From assembly GCF_000379825.1 (NCBI RefSeq), contig NZ_KB903834.1, positions 189-64,188 of the forward strand: DNA of 64,000 bases, in the 5' to 3' direction. The position numbers were made by a program, and so were the translations under genes. The notes beneath the pieces were generated by a model, which saw only the letters and a program-made list of their open reading frames with translations, was not told where the DNA came from and did not search any database. Origin of the DNA: Longispora albida DSM 44784. GTDB taxonomy: Bacteria; Actinomycetota; Actinomycetes; Mycobacteriales; Micromonosporaceae. This document shows, piece by piece, positions 9,147 through 20,139 of the stretch. Each line of letters begins with the position of its first letter. The stretch's first letter is position 1.

Positions 9147-9173
9147 GACTCCCTGGCGGCGGTGAATGTGACA
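9147..9173 (-). promoter_or_regulatory. ECF41-like autoregulatory promoter
   Basis: On the minus strand TGTCACA (9173-9167) is followed by a 16-nt spacer and AGTC (9150-9147). The published ECF41 consensus is TGTCACA, 16 nt, CGTC, so only one base differs. Transcription would start about where the GTG at 9138 lies. The match to the gene's own family suggests autoregulation. Confidence 0.65.
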
Positions 9174-9180
9174 CCGCCCC

Positions 9181-11259
9181 TCAGGATGCCGCCTCCGGGT
9201 GGTTGGGGACGGCGCGGAGCAGCATCGGCGGCCGGTACTTGGCCAGCCAGCGCGGCAGCTCGTCGGCGGGCATCGGCCGGGCGTAGAACCAGCCCTGCGC
9301 GACGTGGCAGCCGTGCGCGACCAGCCAGCGCCAGGTCCGCTCGTCCTCCACGCCCTCGGCGACCACCCGCAGCCCGAGCGCGCCGGCCAGCTCGATGATC
9401 GAGCGGACGATCGAGGCGTCGTCCTCGTCCGTGCTCATGCCGAGCACGAAGGACCGGTCGATCTTCACCTCGGACAGCGGGAGCCTGCGCAGGTGCTGCA
9501 GCGACGAGTACCCGGTGCCGAAGTCGTCCAGCGACAGCGCCACGCCCAGCCGGTCGAGCCGCTGGAGGGTGGTGAGCACCCGCCGCGGGTCGGCCATCAG
9601 CGCGCCCTCGGTGATCTCCAGCTGGATCTGGTCGGCGGACACGTTGTACTCGGCGAGCCGCCCGGCCAGGTAGTCGACCAGCTCGGTGGTGTGCAGGTCG
9701 CGGACGGAGACGTTGATCGCGGCGCGCAGCCGCATCCCGCCCTCCGCCCACCGGGCGAGCTGGGCCAGCGCCTCGTCGATCACCCGGCAGGTCAGCAGCC
9801 GCATCACGCCGGAGTGCTCCGCGACCTTGATCAGCTCTTCGGGGCTGACCAGCCCGCGTACCGGGTGCCGCCAGCGCAGCAGCGCCTCCACGCCGACGAC
9901 CTCGCCGGTACCCATGTCGACCTGCGGCTGGTAGTACAGCGCCACCTCGCCGAAGCCCGGGGTCTCCAGGGAACGGCGGAGGTCGCCCAGCAGGCCGAGC
10001 CGGGCCGGGGAGTTGTGGTCGGACTCCGGCTTGTACACCGCGATCGTGTCGCCACGGGTCTTCGCGTCGTACATCGCCACGTCGGCGTGCCGGAGGAGGG
10101 TGGTGAAGTCGTCGCCGTGCTCCGGGTACACGGCGATGCCGATCGAGCTGGCGACGTCGAGGGGCATCCCGTCGAGCCTGACCGGGTCCGCCAGGGCCTT
10201 CGCGACCGTGCGGGCCAGGTCGCGGGCCGTGTCCTGTGCGGTGATCCGGGGCGCGAGGACGGCGAACTCGTCGCCGCCGAGCCGGGCGACCAGGGCGTCG
10301 GCCGGTACACACGTCGCCAGGCGCCGGCCGACCTCGATCAGGAGCCGGTCGCCGACAGCGTGACCGAGGGCGTCGTTGACCTGCTTGAACCGGTCGAGAT
10401 CCAGCACGACCAGCGCCAGCCGCCGGTCCTGGCTGTCGAAGGGCAGCTCACGCAGTTCCGTGATCGCGTCCTCGACGGCGGTGAACAGCGCCTTGCGGTT
10501 GGCCAGGCCCGTCAGCGGGTCCAGAAGGGACAGCCGCTCGTGGTCCTCCGACAGGCCTGCCACCCGGTACACCGCGTAGAGCGGGGCGACGATCAGCGGG
10601 ATCAGCCACCCGCTGACCTGGGCAGCGGCCACCAGGAACGGGCCGAGCAGCAGCAGGGCGAACGCCGCGAGCCCCTCCGAGCCGATCGCCGTGGTCAGGC
10701 TCTGCCGCCACGTCCCGCCGAACCGCAGCCAGACAGCGGTGGCCACGAGCACATGGCTGGTGGCGAACCAGCCGGCGCAGGCCAGCAGGATCAGGACGAC
10801 CTGGTGCCGGTCGATCGTGCCGTCCCGCAGCGGGATCTTCGGGCCGAGGCTCAGCACGCCGAACGCGAAGGTCAGGGCCAGTGTGTACTGGCTGATGTTG
10901 AACAGCCCCCGCCAGGCCGAGTGCCGCGTCCGCCACGCGAACACGCTGGTCGCACAGGTCTGGATCAGCACGGCGGCCGGAAGCCCCCACATCAGCAGCG
11001 CGGCGAACGCGAAGCAGATCGAGGGGAACACGGCGACGGACTGGCGCGGGCCGGTCGCGTTGAACGGGCGGAAGTCCGCGGCGCAGGCCAGCGCGAGCAT
11101 CAGCCAGAACGTGAAGGGGAGAGTGAGGAACTTCGGCCCGTACTGGACGGCTGAGGGCACGGCGGCAGCCATCGCCGAGAGGATCACGATGGTGAGGTAG
11201 GTGAAGAACGCCAGACGGCGTCCTGGCGGCGCTGAGTTCCGCAGAGACGTCGGCTCCAT
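9181..11259 (-). CDS. Membrane GGDEF-EAL cyclic-di-GMP turnover protein
   Basis: The 692-residue protein begins with about seven hydrophobic segments in residues 17-235, a MASE-like membrane sensor. A diguanylate cyclase domain follows with an intact GGDEF at 328-332, preceded by LVVLDLDRFKQVNDALGHAVG. The phosphodiesterase domain has EAL at 458-460, then DDFGTGYSSL and a late EGVE motif. Both active sites look intact, so it may be bifunctional. GGAGGGG lies only a few bases before the ATG. It sits between ligA and the gatC region, as in other actinomycetes (recalled synteny). Confidence 0.93.
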   Translation of the reverse strand: MEPTSLRNSAPPGRRLAFFTYLTIVILSAMAAAVPSAVQYGPKFLTLPFTFWLMLALACAADFRPFNATGPRQSVAVFPSICFAFAALLMWGLPAAVLIQTCATSVFAWRTRHSAWRGLFNISQYTLALTFAFGVLSLGPKIPLRDGTIDRHQVVLILLACAGWFATSHVLVATAVWLRFGGTWRQSLTTAIGSEGLAAFALLLLGPFLVAAAQVSGWLIPLIVAPLYAVYRVAGLSEDHERLSLLDPLTGLANRKALFTAVEDAITELRELPFDSQDRRLALVVLDLDRFKQVNDALGHAVGDRLLIEVGRRLATCVPADALVARLGGDEFAVLAPRITAQDTARDLARTVAKALADPVRLDGMPLDVASSIGIAVYPEHGDDFTTLLRHADVAMYDAKTRGDTIAVYKPESDHNSPARLGLLGDLRRSLETPGFGEVALYYQPQVDMGTGEVVGVEALLRWRHPVRGLVSPEELIKVAEHSGVMRLLTCRVIDEALAQLARWAEGGMRLRAAINVSVRDLHTTELVDYLAGRLAEYNVSADQIQLEITEGALMADPRRVLTTLQRLDRLGVALSLDDFGTGYSSLQHLRRLPLSEVKIDRSFVLGMSTDEDDASIVRSIIELAGALGLRVVAEGVEDERTWRWLVAHGCHVAQGWFYARPMPADELPRWLAKYRPPMLLRAVPNHPEAAS

Positions 11260-11738
11260 CTACCCCTCCCGACGCCTCGACAAGTCCCGCCGGGAACCAC
11301 GATGGCACCCGGCTATCGCCCCCCAGCGACCTACCGCGCTCACCCCGGCCCCTGTGGTGAACCGTCCAGCGATGAACGCGGTAACGGCGTCTGTGTTGAG
11401 TATCACCTTTTCCACGGCAAGCGGTAGCCAGCAGTGTCAGGACATGCTCAATTTATTGCTCAGGCAAGCAGTTTCCGGCACCGGTACGTCAATTCGTTAC
11501 CTGATCTAGGACTTGTACCCTTCGGAACCCCCGCTTGGCCCCACCGCCGGAGGGATCGCCCGGCCGGGTGCCGAGCTTTCCGGCACAGCACGGCACATCA
11601 CAGCAGCGTAGGGGCCGGAACACGTTCTGTAGTCAGATTCGCGCGGGAACCGTGACCCGGAGACATCGACAGGCACAAGTTCCTTGGCGGGGGCTGGCCG
11701 CCGGGGTCTGGGGCGGTGCCCGGTGTGCCTACCGCGCG
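11260..11738. other. Non-coding interval upstream of the GGDEF-EAL gene
   Basis: About 480 bases without a convincing gene on either strand. The short open frames here lack family features, ribosome sites and typical codon bias. It contains the leader of the GGDEF-EAL gene and a small palindrome, GAACACGTTC at 11618-11627. It is less GC-rich than its surroundings around 11390-11510. A regulatory RNA or long leader is possible but nothing specific supports it. Confidence 0.5.
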
Positions 11739-11789
11739 CGGAAGCCCGTCCGGATGCGCGCAATCGCGCACGCTCTGGCCGGGCTTCCG
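11739..11789 (-). terminator. Stem-loop terminator after ligA
   Basis: Perfect 10-bp arms at 11739-11748 and 11780-11789 (CGGAAGCCCG and its complement) enclose a nested 6-bp hairpin, TGCGCG/CGCGCA, at 11755-11770. It starts about 10 bases after the ligA stop on the minus strand. Confidence 0.75.
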
Positions 11790-11799
11790 TGACCGTTCG

Positions 11800-13917
<2,118 letters not shown>

Positions 13918-14007
13918 CTAGTTCCTTCGTGCAGGTTAGTCGGACCGTACGACACTTCCGGCGCCCGGCTCGTCGGTCATACAGTGAGAAAACCCCAGGA
14001 GGTGTGC

Positions 14008-14478
14008 ATGTCCAACCTCTACTCGGGAGCCGGAGCCGTGCTGTGCCTGCTCGCCGTGGGACTGGCCGCCATTCTGGTGGCCGGCCTGACCCGGCGGCGG
14101 CGAGCACCCGACGCTCCACCACCCTGGTCCCCCGACCCCGATAACCCAGCGCTGCTCGACCATCCACCCGGCCCCGAATGGCAGCAGGGACCGCAACCCG
14201 GCGAGCTGTGGCTGGCCGACGTGCCGTACGCGGACGGGGTCGGCAGCTCGAACGGGCCGTGCCTGGTACTGCGCACGCACCGCGACAAGGCCGACGTGCT
14301 GCGGATCGCCACGCAGGGCTCGGCTCCCCGGTACGTGCCGCTCGGCGAGCACGGCTGGCTGGACCTGTCCGGCTTCTTCCGGGTACAGGACACGGCGTTC
14401 GGCGCGCGGGCCGGGCAGTGCGACGAGGAGACCTGGTGGACGGTCCGCCGGTACCACGAGACGGGCTGGGTGCCGTGA
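14008..14478 (+). CDS. Membrane-tethered PemK/MazF-like domain protein
   Basis: The 156-residue protein has a single membrane segment at about 6-27, an Arg-rich stop-transfer (TRRRRA), a Pro-rich linker and a compact domain from about residue 60. That domain reads PGELWLADVPYADGVGSSNG, then PCLVLRTHRDKADVLRI. This resembles the beta-barrel start of PemK/MazF toxins, where the family has a PGEIW start followed by RPCLVL. The Arg of RPCLVL is missing here, and no antitoxin gene is adjacent, so it may be a non-toxic or structural homologue. The ATG has AGGAGGT 4 nt upstream. Topology places the domain in the cytoplasm if the N-terminus is outside (inference). It is the only rightward gene in this stretch. 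Confidence 0.65.
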   Translation: MSNLYSGAGAVLCLLAVGLAAILVAGLTRRRRAPDAPPPWSPDPDNPALLDHPPGPEWQQGPQPGELWLADVPYADGVGSSNGPCLVLRTHRDKADVLRIATQGSAPRYVPLGEHGWLDLSGFFRVQDTAFGARAGQCDEETWWTVRRYHETGWVP

Positions 14479-14519
14479 TCTAGACGGGCCGGCGGCTCTG
14501 GCCGGGTAGGCGGGCCGGA

Positions 14520-14548
14520 GTGCGCGGCATGGTGTTCATGCCGCGCAC
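14520..14548. terminator. Hairpin between convergent genes
   Basis: A perfect 12-bp stem, GTGCGCGGCATG with its complement (14520-14531 and 14537-14548), and a 5-nt loop sit between the PemK-like gene and the convergent small gene. It is likely bidirectional. Confidence 0.75.
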
Positions 14549-14562
14549 CGGGGCAGCGCGTC

Positions 14563-14859
14563 TCAGCGTTCGTCGATGACGACACCGCTGTCCACGAAGG
14601 ACTCCCCTGCCGTCTTCTCGTAGAACTTGAAGGCGCGCCACGAGTCCGGGTCGCGGTACCGGTCGGCGCCGACCTCACGGGCGACGGCGCGGCGGAGCAG
14701 CCCCAGCTTGAGCCGGACGGCGTCGGCGCGCAGCTCCTCGAAGGCCAGCTGGATCTCGGCCTCCGGCGCGCCGAGCATCCGGGCCAGCTCGGCCCACTCG
14801 GCACCGACCTCTCGGCCGGCCAGGATCGTGATCTTCTCGCTGGTGGTGAACTCGCGCAC
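14563..14859 (-). CDS. Small conserved-looking protein of unknown function
   Basis: A 98-residue, soluble, charged protein with no recognised domain. It has helical stretches (EKITILAGREVGAEWAELAR and IQLAFEELRADAVRLKLGLL) and a C-terminal SWRAFKFYEK segment. The GTG at 14859 has AGGGGGAG directly upstream with good spacing. The alternative GTG at 14889 would place that site inside the gene. It lies between the MetE-like gene and the convergent PemK-like gene, transcribed with the former. I do not recognise its family. Confidence 0.6.
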   Translation of the reverse strand: MREFTTSEKITILAGREVGAEWAELARMLGAPEAEIQLAFEELRADAVRLKLGLLRRAVAREVGADRYRDPDSWRAFKFYEKTAGESFVDSGVVIDER

Positions 14860-14931
14860 GGCTCCCCCTTTTGTGATGCTTTGCGGCACGGGTACGCATC
14901 CATCAACCGCGATGGGGTGGGGGCTATTCCG

Positions 14932-15906
14932 TTAGCTGTGAGCCACGTCGGTGAGGCGGGCGGCCGCGTCCTTGCAGGCCCGGAGGATCCGGGCGGCCTC
15001 GGCCGGTGTCGAGCCCGCCAGGCCGCAGGCCGGGGTGACGACCACCTGGTCGGCGAGCGCCTTCAGCGGGAAGCCCAGCTTGCCCCACAGCTCGCTGACC
15101 TGGCCCGCCATGCCCTTGGACGTGGCAGGTGCCACGCCGGCGAGCAGGCCGAGACCCGCGTCGAGAGCCTCGCCGAGCGGGTCGAGCTGGTCCAGGAGGG
15201 CCAGGTCGATGGCGATGGCGGCGGCACCCGCCGAGTGGAGCAGGCTGATCGGCACGTCGGGCGCGCAGGAGTGAACGACGACCGGCACCTCGACGGCCTC
15301 GATCAGCCGGGCCAGGAGGTCACGGGCGTCGGGGGCCGACACCGACCTGAGGAAACCGAAGCCCGACTCGGTCGGGATCCGGCCCGCGAGCACGAAGGGC
15401 AGCGAGGGCTCGTCGAGCTGGATGACCGGCTTCGCGCCCGGTACGCGGGCCTGGACGTCCGCCACGTGCCGGCGCAGGCCCTCGGCCAGCGAGTCGGTCA
15501 GGTCACGTACCGCGCCCCGGTCGCGGAGCACCGCGCCGCCGATCGGGAGCTGCAGGCCGCTGGCCAGCGTGAACGGGCCTGCCGCCTGGAGTTTCAGTGG
15601 GCCTTCGTAGCCGTCGGCGGTCGTGGTGAGCGTGTCGAGGTCACGTTCGGCGAAGTCGGCCGTGCGGCGGGCGTCCTTGCCGGGGCGGGCGGTGAGCTGC
15701 CAGCGGGCCGCGTACAGCTCGACGGGCAGATCGACCAGCAGGCCGGCCGTCCGGCCCAGCATGTCGGCTCCGGGGCCACGGGCCGGGAGCTCCGGGAGGT
15801 ATGGCAGCGGGAGTTCGAAGGCCAGCCCGAGGGCGTCGGCGAACGAGGTACCGGGGTGGGAGCCGATCCCGGTCGCGGAGCCGGGCCCCCAGGGGTACGC
15901 GCTCAC
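14932..15906 (-). CDS. Cobalamin-independent methionine synthase-like (MetE C-terminal type) protein
   Basis: The 324-residue protein corresponds to the single catalytic barrel of MetE, not the full two-domain enzyme of about 750 residues. Zinc-ligand-like residues are visible in [12 protein letters not shown] (His and Cys) and TPACGLAGS (Cys). The N-terminal [14 protein letters not shown] resembles the substrate-binding start. Short MetE-like proteins of this type occur beside mnmA in actinomycetes (recalled). The actual methyl donor is unknown. The start overlaps the mnmA stop by 4 bases, so the two are translationally coupled. Confidence 0.82.
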   Translation of the reverse strand: MSAYPWGPGSATGIGSHPGTSFADALGLAFELPLPYLPELPARGPGADMLGRTAGLLVDLPVELYAARWQLTARPGKDARRTADFAERDLDTLTTTADGYEGPLKLQAAGPFTLASGLQLPIGGAVLRDRGAVRDLTDSLAEGLRRHVADVQARVPGAKPVIQLDEPSLPFVLAGRIPTESGFGFLRSVSAPDARDLLARLIEAVEVPVVVHSCAPDVPISLLHSAGAAAIAIDLALLDQLDPLGEALDAGLGLLAGVAPATSKGMAGQVSELWGKLGFPLKALADQVVVTPACGLAGSTPAEAARILRACKDAAARLTDVAHS

Positions 15907-16973
15907 CGGGCTGCGGAGATCGTCGCGGAACCGAGGACGATGTCGCCCGCCGGGTCCGGCTGGTAGACGACCATCGTCTGGCCGGGGGCGATGCCGAGGG
16001 CCGGCTTGCCGAGGACCGCGATGATCTCGTCGTCCACAACGGACACCTGGGCGTCGTGGACCTCGCCGTGTGCCCGGAGCTGGACCTGGACGGCGCCGCC
16101 GGGGCTGGGTGCCAGCCAGAGGGCCCGGTCGCCGGTCACTGTGGACACTTCGAGGGCCGCGCGGGGGCCGACCGTGACGGTGTTGGTCACCGGGGTGATC
16201 GACAGGACGTAGCGCGGCTTGCCGTCCGGGGCCGGGCGGCCGATGGACAGGCCTTTGCGCTGGCCGATCGTGTACTGGTACGCCCCGTCGTGCGCGCCGA
16301 CGACCTCACCGGTCTCGGAGTCGACGATGTCACCGGGGCTCGAACCGAGCCGGGCGGCCAGGAAGCCCTGCGTGTCCCCGTCGGCGATGAAGCAGATGTC
16401 GTGCGAGTCCGGCTTGCCGGCGACACCGAGCCCCCGGGCCGCGGCCAGCTCGCGCACCTGCTCCTTCGTGTACCCGCCGAGCGGGAACATCGACTTGGCC
16501 AGCTGGTGGGAGTTGAGGACGCCAAGGACGTACGACTGGTCCTTGCCGGCGTCGACCGACCGGCGGAGCAGGCCGTCGGCCCCGAGCCGGGCGTGGTGGC
16601 CGGTGACGACGGCGTCGAAGCCGAGCGCGAGGGCCCGCTCCAGTACCGCATGGAACTTGATCTTCTCGTTGCAGCGCAGGCAGGGGTTGGGCGTGCGGCC
16701 CGCCGCGTACTCCGCGACGAAGTCGTCGACCACGTCCTCCTGGAACTCCTCGACCATGTCCCAGACGTAGAACGGGATGCCGATCACGTCGGCGGCGCGG
16801 CGCGCGTCCCGCGAGTCTTCGAGGGTGCAGCAGCCGCGGGCTCCGGAGCGGTAGGTCTGCGGGTTCTTCGCGAGGGCCAGGTGCACGCCGGTCACGTCGT
16901 GCCCGGCCTCCGCGGCCAGGGCAGCAGCGACCGCCGAATCGACCCCGCCGGACATCGCAGCCAGTACACGCAT
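15903..16973 (-). CDS. mnmA: tRNA-specific 2-thiouridylase
   Basis: The 356-residue MnmA installs the 2-thio group of wobble uridine in Lys, Glu and Gln tRNAs. It shows the ATP pyrophosphatase loop SGGVDS at 8-13. The catalytic Cys98 lies in TPNPCLRCN and the second catalytic Cys194 in [11 protein letters not shown], matching the E. coli Cys pair in order. Sulfur probably comes from the cysteine desulfurase directly upstream. TAGGCT on the minus strand ends 6 nt before the ATG and begins with the upstream gene's TAG stop, so a separate leaderless start is possible. Confidence 0.97.
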   Translation of the reverse strand: MRVLAAMSGGVDSAVAAALAAEAGHDVTGVHLALAKNPQTYRSGARGCCTLEDSRDARRAADVIGIPFYVWDMVEEFQEDVVDDFVAEYAAGRTPNPCLRCNEKIKFHAVLERALALGFDAVVTGHHARLGADGLLRRSVDAGKDQSYVLGVLNSHQLAKSMFPLGGYTKEQVRELAAARGLGVAGKPDSHDICFIADGDTQGFLAARLGSSPGDIVDSETGEVVGAHDGAYQYTIGQRKGLSIGRPAPDGKPRYVLSITPVTNTVTVGPRAALEVSTVTGDRALWLAPSPGGAVQVQLRAHGEVHDAQVSVVDDEIIAVLGKPALGIAPGQTMVVYQPDPAGDIVLGSATISAAR

Positions 16974-16979
16974 CGTTCT

Positions 16980-16985
16980 AGCCTA
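16980..16985 (-). promoter_or_regulatory. -10 element TAGGCT for mnmA
   Basis: It ends 6 nt before the mnmA ATG and its first three bases are the stop codon of the cysteine desulfurase gene. Confidence 0.4.
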
Positions 16986-18143
16986 CCGGCGGATCTTCCC
17001 GGCCCGCCTGGCCCGCTCCACCGCTGTGGGCAAGGCCGCTACCAGGGCGTCGATGTCGGTCCGCGCCGAGGAGTGCCCGAGGGTGAAGCGGAGGGACGAG
17101 CGGGCCCGCGCGTCGTCGGCGCCCATCGCGAGGAGGACGTGCGAGGGCTGAGCGACTCCGGCATTACAGGCCGAACCGGTCGAGCACTCGATGCCCTGCG
17201 CGTCGAGCAGCATGAGCAGCGCGTCGCCCTCGCAGCCCGGGAACGAGAAGTGGGCGTTGGCGGGGAGGCGGTCGCCCGGGTCGCCGTTGAGCAGCGCGCA
17301 CGGCACGGCGGCCTGGACGCGCTCGACCAGTTCGTCACGGAGGGCGGCGAGCTGGGCGGCGAAGGCGGTACGGCGCTGGACGGCCAGCTCGACGGCGAGC
17401 GCGAAGGCCGAGATCCCGGCGACGTCGAGGGTGCCGGAGCGGACGTCGCGTTCCTGGCCGCCGCCGTGCAGGAGCGGCGTGACGGCGACGTCGCGGCCGA
17501 GCAGCAGCGCGCCGACCCCGACCGGGCCGCCGAGCTTGTGCCCGCTGAGCGTGAGAGCCGATGCGCCACTGGCTGCGAAGTCGACCGGCAGCTGGCCGAT
17601 CGCCTGCACAGCGTCGGTGTGGAAGGGGACTCCGGCTGCTGCCGAGACGGCTGCCAGGGCCGCGACAGGCTGCACGGTGCCGACCTCGTTGTTGGCCCAC
17701 ATGATCGTGGTCACCGCGACATCGTCGGTCAGGGCCAGTTCAAGATCTTCTTCGTGTACCCGGCAGAGCTCGTCCACCGGCAGCCAGGCGACCTTGGCGC
17801 CCTCGTGGCGTTCGAGCCACTCGACGGTGTCGAGGACGGCCTTGTGCTCGACGGCGCTGGCGACGATCCGCGTCCGGGCCGGGTCGGCGGCCCGCCGCGC
17901 CCAGAAGATGCCCTTGACGGCAAGGTTGTCGGATTCCGTACCGCCGCCGGTGAAGACCACCTCGCCGGGGCGCGCACCGAGAGCAGCGGCGACGCGTTCC
18001 CGCGACTCCTCGACGAGCCGCCGGGCCGCCCGTCCGGAACAGTGCAGCGCGGAGGCGTTGCCCCCCGTCGCGGCGGCAGCGGCGTACGCCTCGACGACCT
18101 CAGGGAGCATCGGCGTGGTCGCGGCGTGATCGAAGTAAACCAT
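16983..18143 (-). CDS. Cysteine desulfurase (IscS/NifS family)
   Basis: The 386-residue pyridoxal-phosphate enzyme takes sulfur from cysteine to form a persulfide. It begins with the usual YFDHAATTP. The PLP Lys203 is in [11 protein letters not shown] and the active Cys326 in STGSACNAG. It probably supplies sulfur to MnmA next door. The start at 18143 gives the standard N-terminus and has TACGCT 7 nt upstream. The first 44 bases overlap the end of the ACT-GNAT gene in another frame. Confidence 0.95.
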   Translation of the reverse strand: MVYFDHAATTPMLPEVVEAYAAAAATGGNASALHCSGRAARRLVEESRERVAAALGARPGEVVFTGGGTESDNLAVKGIFWARRAADPARTRIVASAVEHKAVLDTVEWLERHEGAKVAWLPVDELCRVHEEDLELALTDDVAVTTIMWANNEVGTVQPVAALAAVSAAAGVPFHTDAVQAIGQLPVDFAASGASALTLSGHKLGGPVGVGALLLGRDVAVTPLLHGGGQERDVRSGTLDVAGISAFALAVELAVQRRTAFAAQLAALRDELVERVQAAVPCALLNGDPGDRLPANAHFSFPGCEGDALLMLLDAQGIECSTGSACNAGVAQPSHVLLAMGADDARARSSLRFTLGHSSARTDIDALVAALPTAVERARRAGKIRR

Positions 18144-19191
18144 CGCGCTCAGCGTAGCTTTGGCTGAGCGGCAGACGGGCATCGACCACCGCCCCGCCGT
18201 AGGAGAAAGCCGCGCCCTGGCTGGCCAGCAGCCGCCGCATCGCGACGTTGTCAGCGAGCAGGCTCGCCCGGAGTTCGACCAGCCCCCTGTCGCGGGCCTC
18301 GGCGACCAGCATCGTGACGAGGGAACTGCCGAGTCCCCTGTTCTGCCAGGAGTCCTCGACGAGGATCGCGAGTTCCGCGACGCCGGGTTCCGGGGTGTAC
18401 GCGAGATGCGCGAGAGCGACGGCCTGGGCGGGAGCCTCGGGAGCGGTGCCGGTACGGACGACGAAGGTCAGCCCCCAGGCCGGGTCGCAGAACGCGCGCC
18501 ACATGTGGCCGGTGAGCTGACGTCGGGCCACGAAGTACCGCGCCCGGCGCGTCTCGGCCGTGCAGCGCCGGTGCAGCGCCTGGACCTCGGCCTCGTCGGT
18601 GGGAAGCACCAGCCGGACCGGCAGCCGCGTACCGTCCGCGAGCGTGACGCTCTCCCGGTGCGGGCTGGCCTCGATGCCGGGTGCCCGGAGAAGCCGGACG
18701 AACGCCTCGGCGCGTGCGGCCTCGGTGAGCGTGAAGGGCAGGCTGCGGGTGAGGACTATGTGGCGGCCGGGGGCGACGGGGACGACGAGGTCGGTGCCGG
18801 TGTGGTGGTCGTGGTCGTTCCGAGTTTCGGGGAGCCAGGTCGCCGAGTCGGCCCGGAGTAGTTCGGCGAGCAGGGCTGGCAGGTCCTGCGGCTGGTCCGC
18901 ACCGAGCCGGGCGGCGAGCAGCAGTGCACGGGTCGGCTCGTCCACCAGGTCCCGGCGGGTGGCAGCGGTGATCGCCACGCCCCGGCCGCCGGCGATGTGC
19001 AGGGCCGTGCCGAGGTGCCCGGCCTGCACGCGCGGCGGAGTCTCCACGATGAACTCGTCCACGACACCGGAGGCGTCGACCTGCACCGCGAGCGTGAGAA
19101 TGTTGCCGCCGACATCAGCCAGGGCCCGGGACAGCGCCGCGAGGCGGCCCGGGCGGTCGTCGACTTCGGTTCGGATCCGCCAGAGAGTCAT
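18100..19191 (-). CDS. ACT-domain and GNAT acetyltransferase fusion protein
   Basis: The 363-residue protein starts with an ACT domain ([20 protein letters not shown], then [11 protein letters not shown]), an amino-acid sensing fold. A C-terminal GNAT domain has the acetyl-CoA loop [18 protein letters not shown] and ends with [20 protein letters not shown]. The architecture suggests ligand-controlled acetylation, possibly of a protein or an amino acid (inference). AAGGTT lies 5 nt before the ATG, a near match to the local leaderless pattern. The 3' end overlaps the cysteine desulfurase start by 44 bases. Confidence 0.8.
   Translation of the reverse strand: MTLWRIRTEVDDRPGRLAALSRALADVGGNILTLAVQVDASGVVDEFIVETPPRVQAGHLGTALHIAGGRGVAITAATRRDLVDEPTRALLLAARLGADQPQDLPALLAELLRADSATWLPETRNDHDHHTGTDLVVPVAPGRHIVLTRSLPFTLTEAARAEAFVRLLRAPGIEASPHRESVTLADGTRLPVRLVLPTDEAEVQALHRRCTAETRRARYFVARRQLTGHMWRAFCDPAWGLTFVVRTGTAPEAPAQAVALAHLAYTPEPGVAELAILVEDSWQNRGLGSSLVTMLVAEARDRGLVELRASLLADNVAMRRLLASQGAAFSYGGAVVDARLPLSQSYAERDGLLRSRRDHADAP
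18151..18156 (-). promoter_or_regulatory. -10 element TACGCT for the cysteine desulfurase gene
   Basis: It ends 7 nt before the ATG at 18143 and lies inside the upstream coding region. Confidence 0.45.
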
Positions 19192-19325
19192 GAGCCAACC
19201 TTGCGCCGGGCTTGTTTCGGGCGTGCTACGCGGGGTTTTCCGGTTCGGGGCTTTTTGGCTGGGTGGGGCTGGACGGTCGCGATGGCGGGAGGCGGGGCGG
19301 TCGCGGAGCGACGGAGCACCGGCGT

Positions 19326-19347
19326 GGGGGTGGGGGCGGGTGGCGGG
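19326..19347 (+). other. Possible G-quadruplex tract
   Basis: Four G runs (19326-19330, 19332-19336, 19338-19340 and 19345-19347) with loops of 1-4 nt satisfy the usual quadruplex pattern. It lies in the 192-base gap between the nucleotidyltransferase end and the ACT-GNAT start. Confidence 0.45.
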
Positions 19348-19383
19348 AAGGTCAGCGAGCGGCAGCGAGCGACGGGTCGCCGC

Positions 19384-20034
19384 TCAAGTGGCGAGCGAAG
19401 CGAGCCAGTGGTGCGACGGGTGCACCAGGTCCAGCCAGCCGGCCAGCCGCGCCTTCCGTTCCTCGTCCAGCGACGGCAGGACTCCGGCGAAGTCGGCCTC
19501 GTCCTTCGGGCGGGGGTCGCGGGCCTTGAACAGGAGTACTACTTCGGGGATCGCGTACGGGATCCGGACTCCGTCCTCGGTCTCCGTCCACAGGATCAGG
19601 TCCTCGTACGGGAGGCGGATCCCCGCGTCCCTCCGGCAGACCCAGATCCCGCCGTCGTGCGGCTCCCGGAAGACGTCGAGGTGGTACTGGCCGGTCCCCG
19701 GGTCGCGGAGCCAGGTCTGGTGCAGGTCGGGGTATCCGCCGGCCTGCTCGTACGGCCAGACCTTGCCCGCGCCGACCACGTCCCACTCGTAGCCGGGCAG
19801 CGCCTCGGCGATCTCGCCGAAGTAGCCGCGCGGGACGCCGATCTCCAGATCCTCGTGTTCCCGGGTCTGCCCGCCGCGGAACAGGTCGAGGGCCCAGCCC
19901 GCCGCCACGTACCAGTGGGCCCGGACTCCGGACAGCCGCCGGGCGATCTCGCCGGGGGTCCAGCCCCGCCACAGCCGTTCGCAGTCCTCGTGGTTCAGCG
20001 GGGTGCCGCCGCCGGGCAGGTCAGCCGTCGTCAT
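19384..20034 (-). CDS. Nucleotidyltransferase-fold protein (aminoglycoside-adenylyltransferase-like)
   Basis: The 216-residue protein carries WYVAAGWALDLFRGG and then REHEDLEIGVPR. This resembles the Gly-rich plus acidic pair of minimal nucleotidyltransferases such as ANT(2'') and LinB. The first acidic residue of the metal pair is Asp or Glu (HEDLEI). The central VWVCRRDAG-like region and C-terminal WLDLVHPSHHWL are typical of the family in actinomycetes. Whether it modifies drugs, nucleotides or proteins is unknown. The start at 20034 has GACGAT 7 nt upstream. It is followed on the minus strand by the G-rich gap. Confidence 0.65.
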   Translation of the reverse strand: MTTADLPGGGTPLNHEDCERLWRGWTPGEIARRLSGVRAHWYVAAGWALDLFRGGQTREHEDLEIGVPRGYFGEIAEALPGYEWDVVGAGKVWPYEQAGGYPDLHQTWLRDPGTGQYHLDVFREPHDGGIWVCRRDAGIRLPYEDLILWTETEDGVRIPYAIPEVVLLFKARDPRPKDEADFAGVLPSLDEERKARLAGWLDLVHPSHHWLASLAT

Positions 20035-20092
20035 GGCAGGAATCGTCCACCAGCCGGTCCGTACATTCAAATGCGCTTCTCGCGGAAACGGC

Positions 20093-20127
20093 CTCGGGCC
20101 GGCCAGCGAAACGCTGACCGGCCCGAG
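20093..20127 (-). terminator. Terminator hairpin after etfA
   Basis: The stem pairs 20093-20108 with 20112-20127, 15 of 16 bases, around a 3-nt loop AAA. It starts 13 bases after the etfA stop on the minus strand. Confidence 0.75.
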
Positions 20128-20139
20128 CCTCGTGCCTTC

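Noticed and set aside
11506-11763. Small frames in the gap upstream of the GGDEF-EAL gene
   Set aside because: No ribosome site, no family match, biased toward Arg/Pro/Ala with no support. The ligA terminator lies in the same place.
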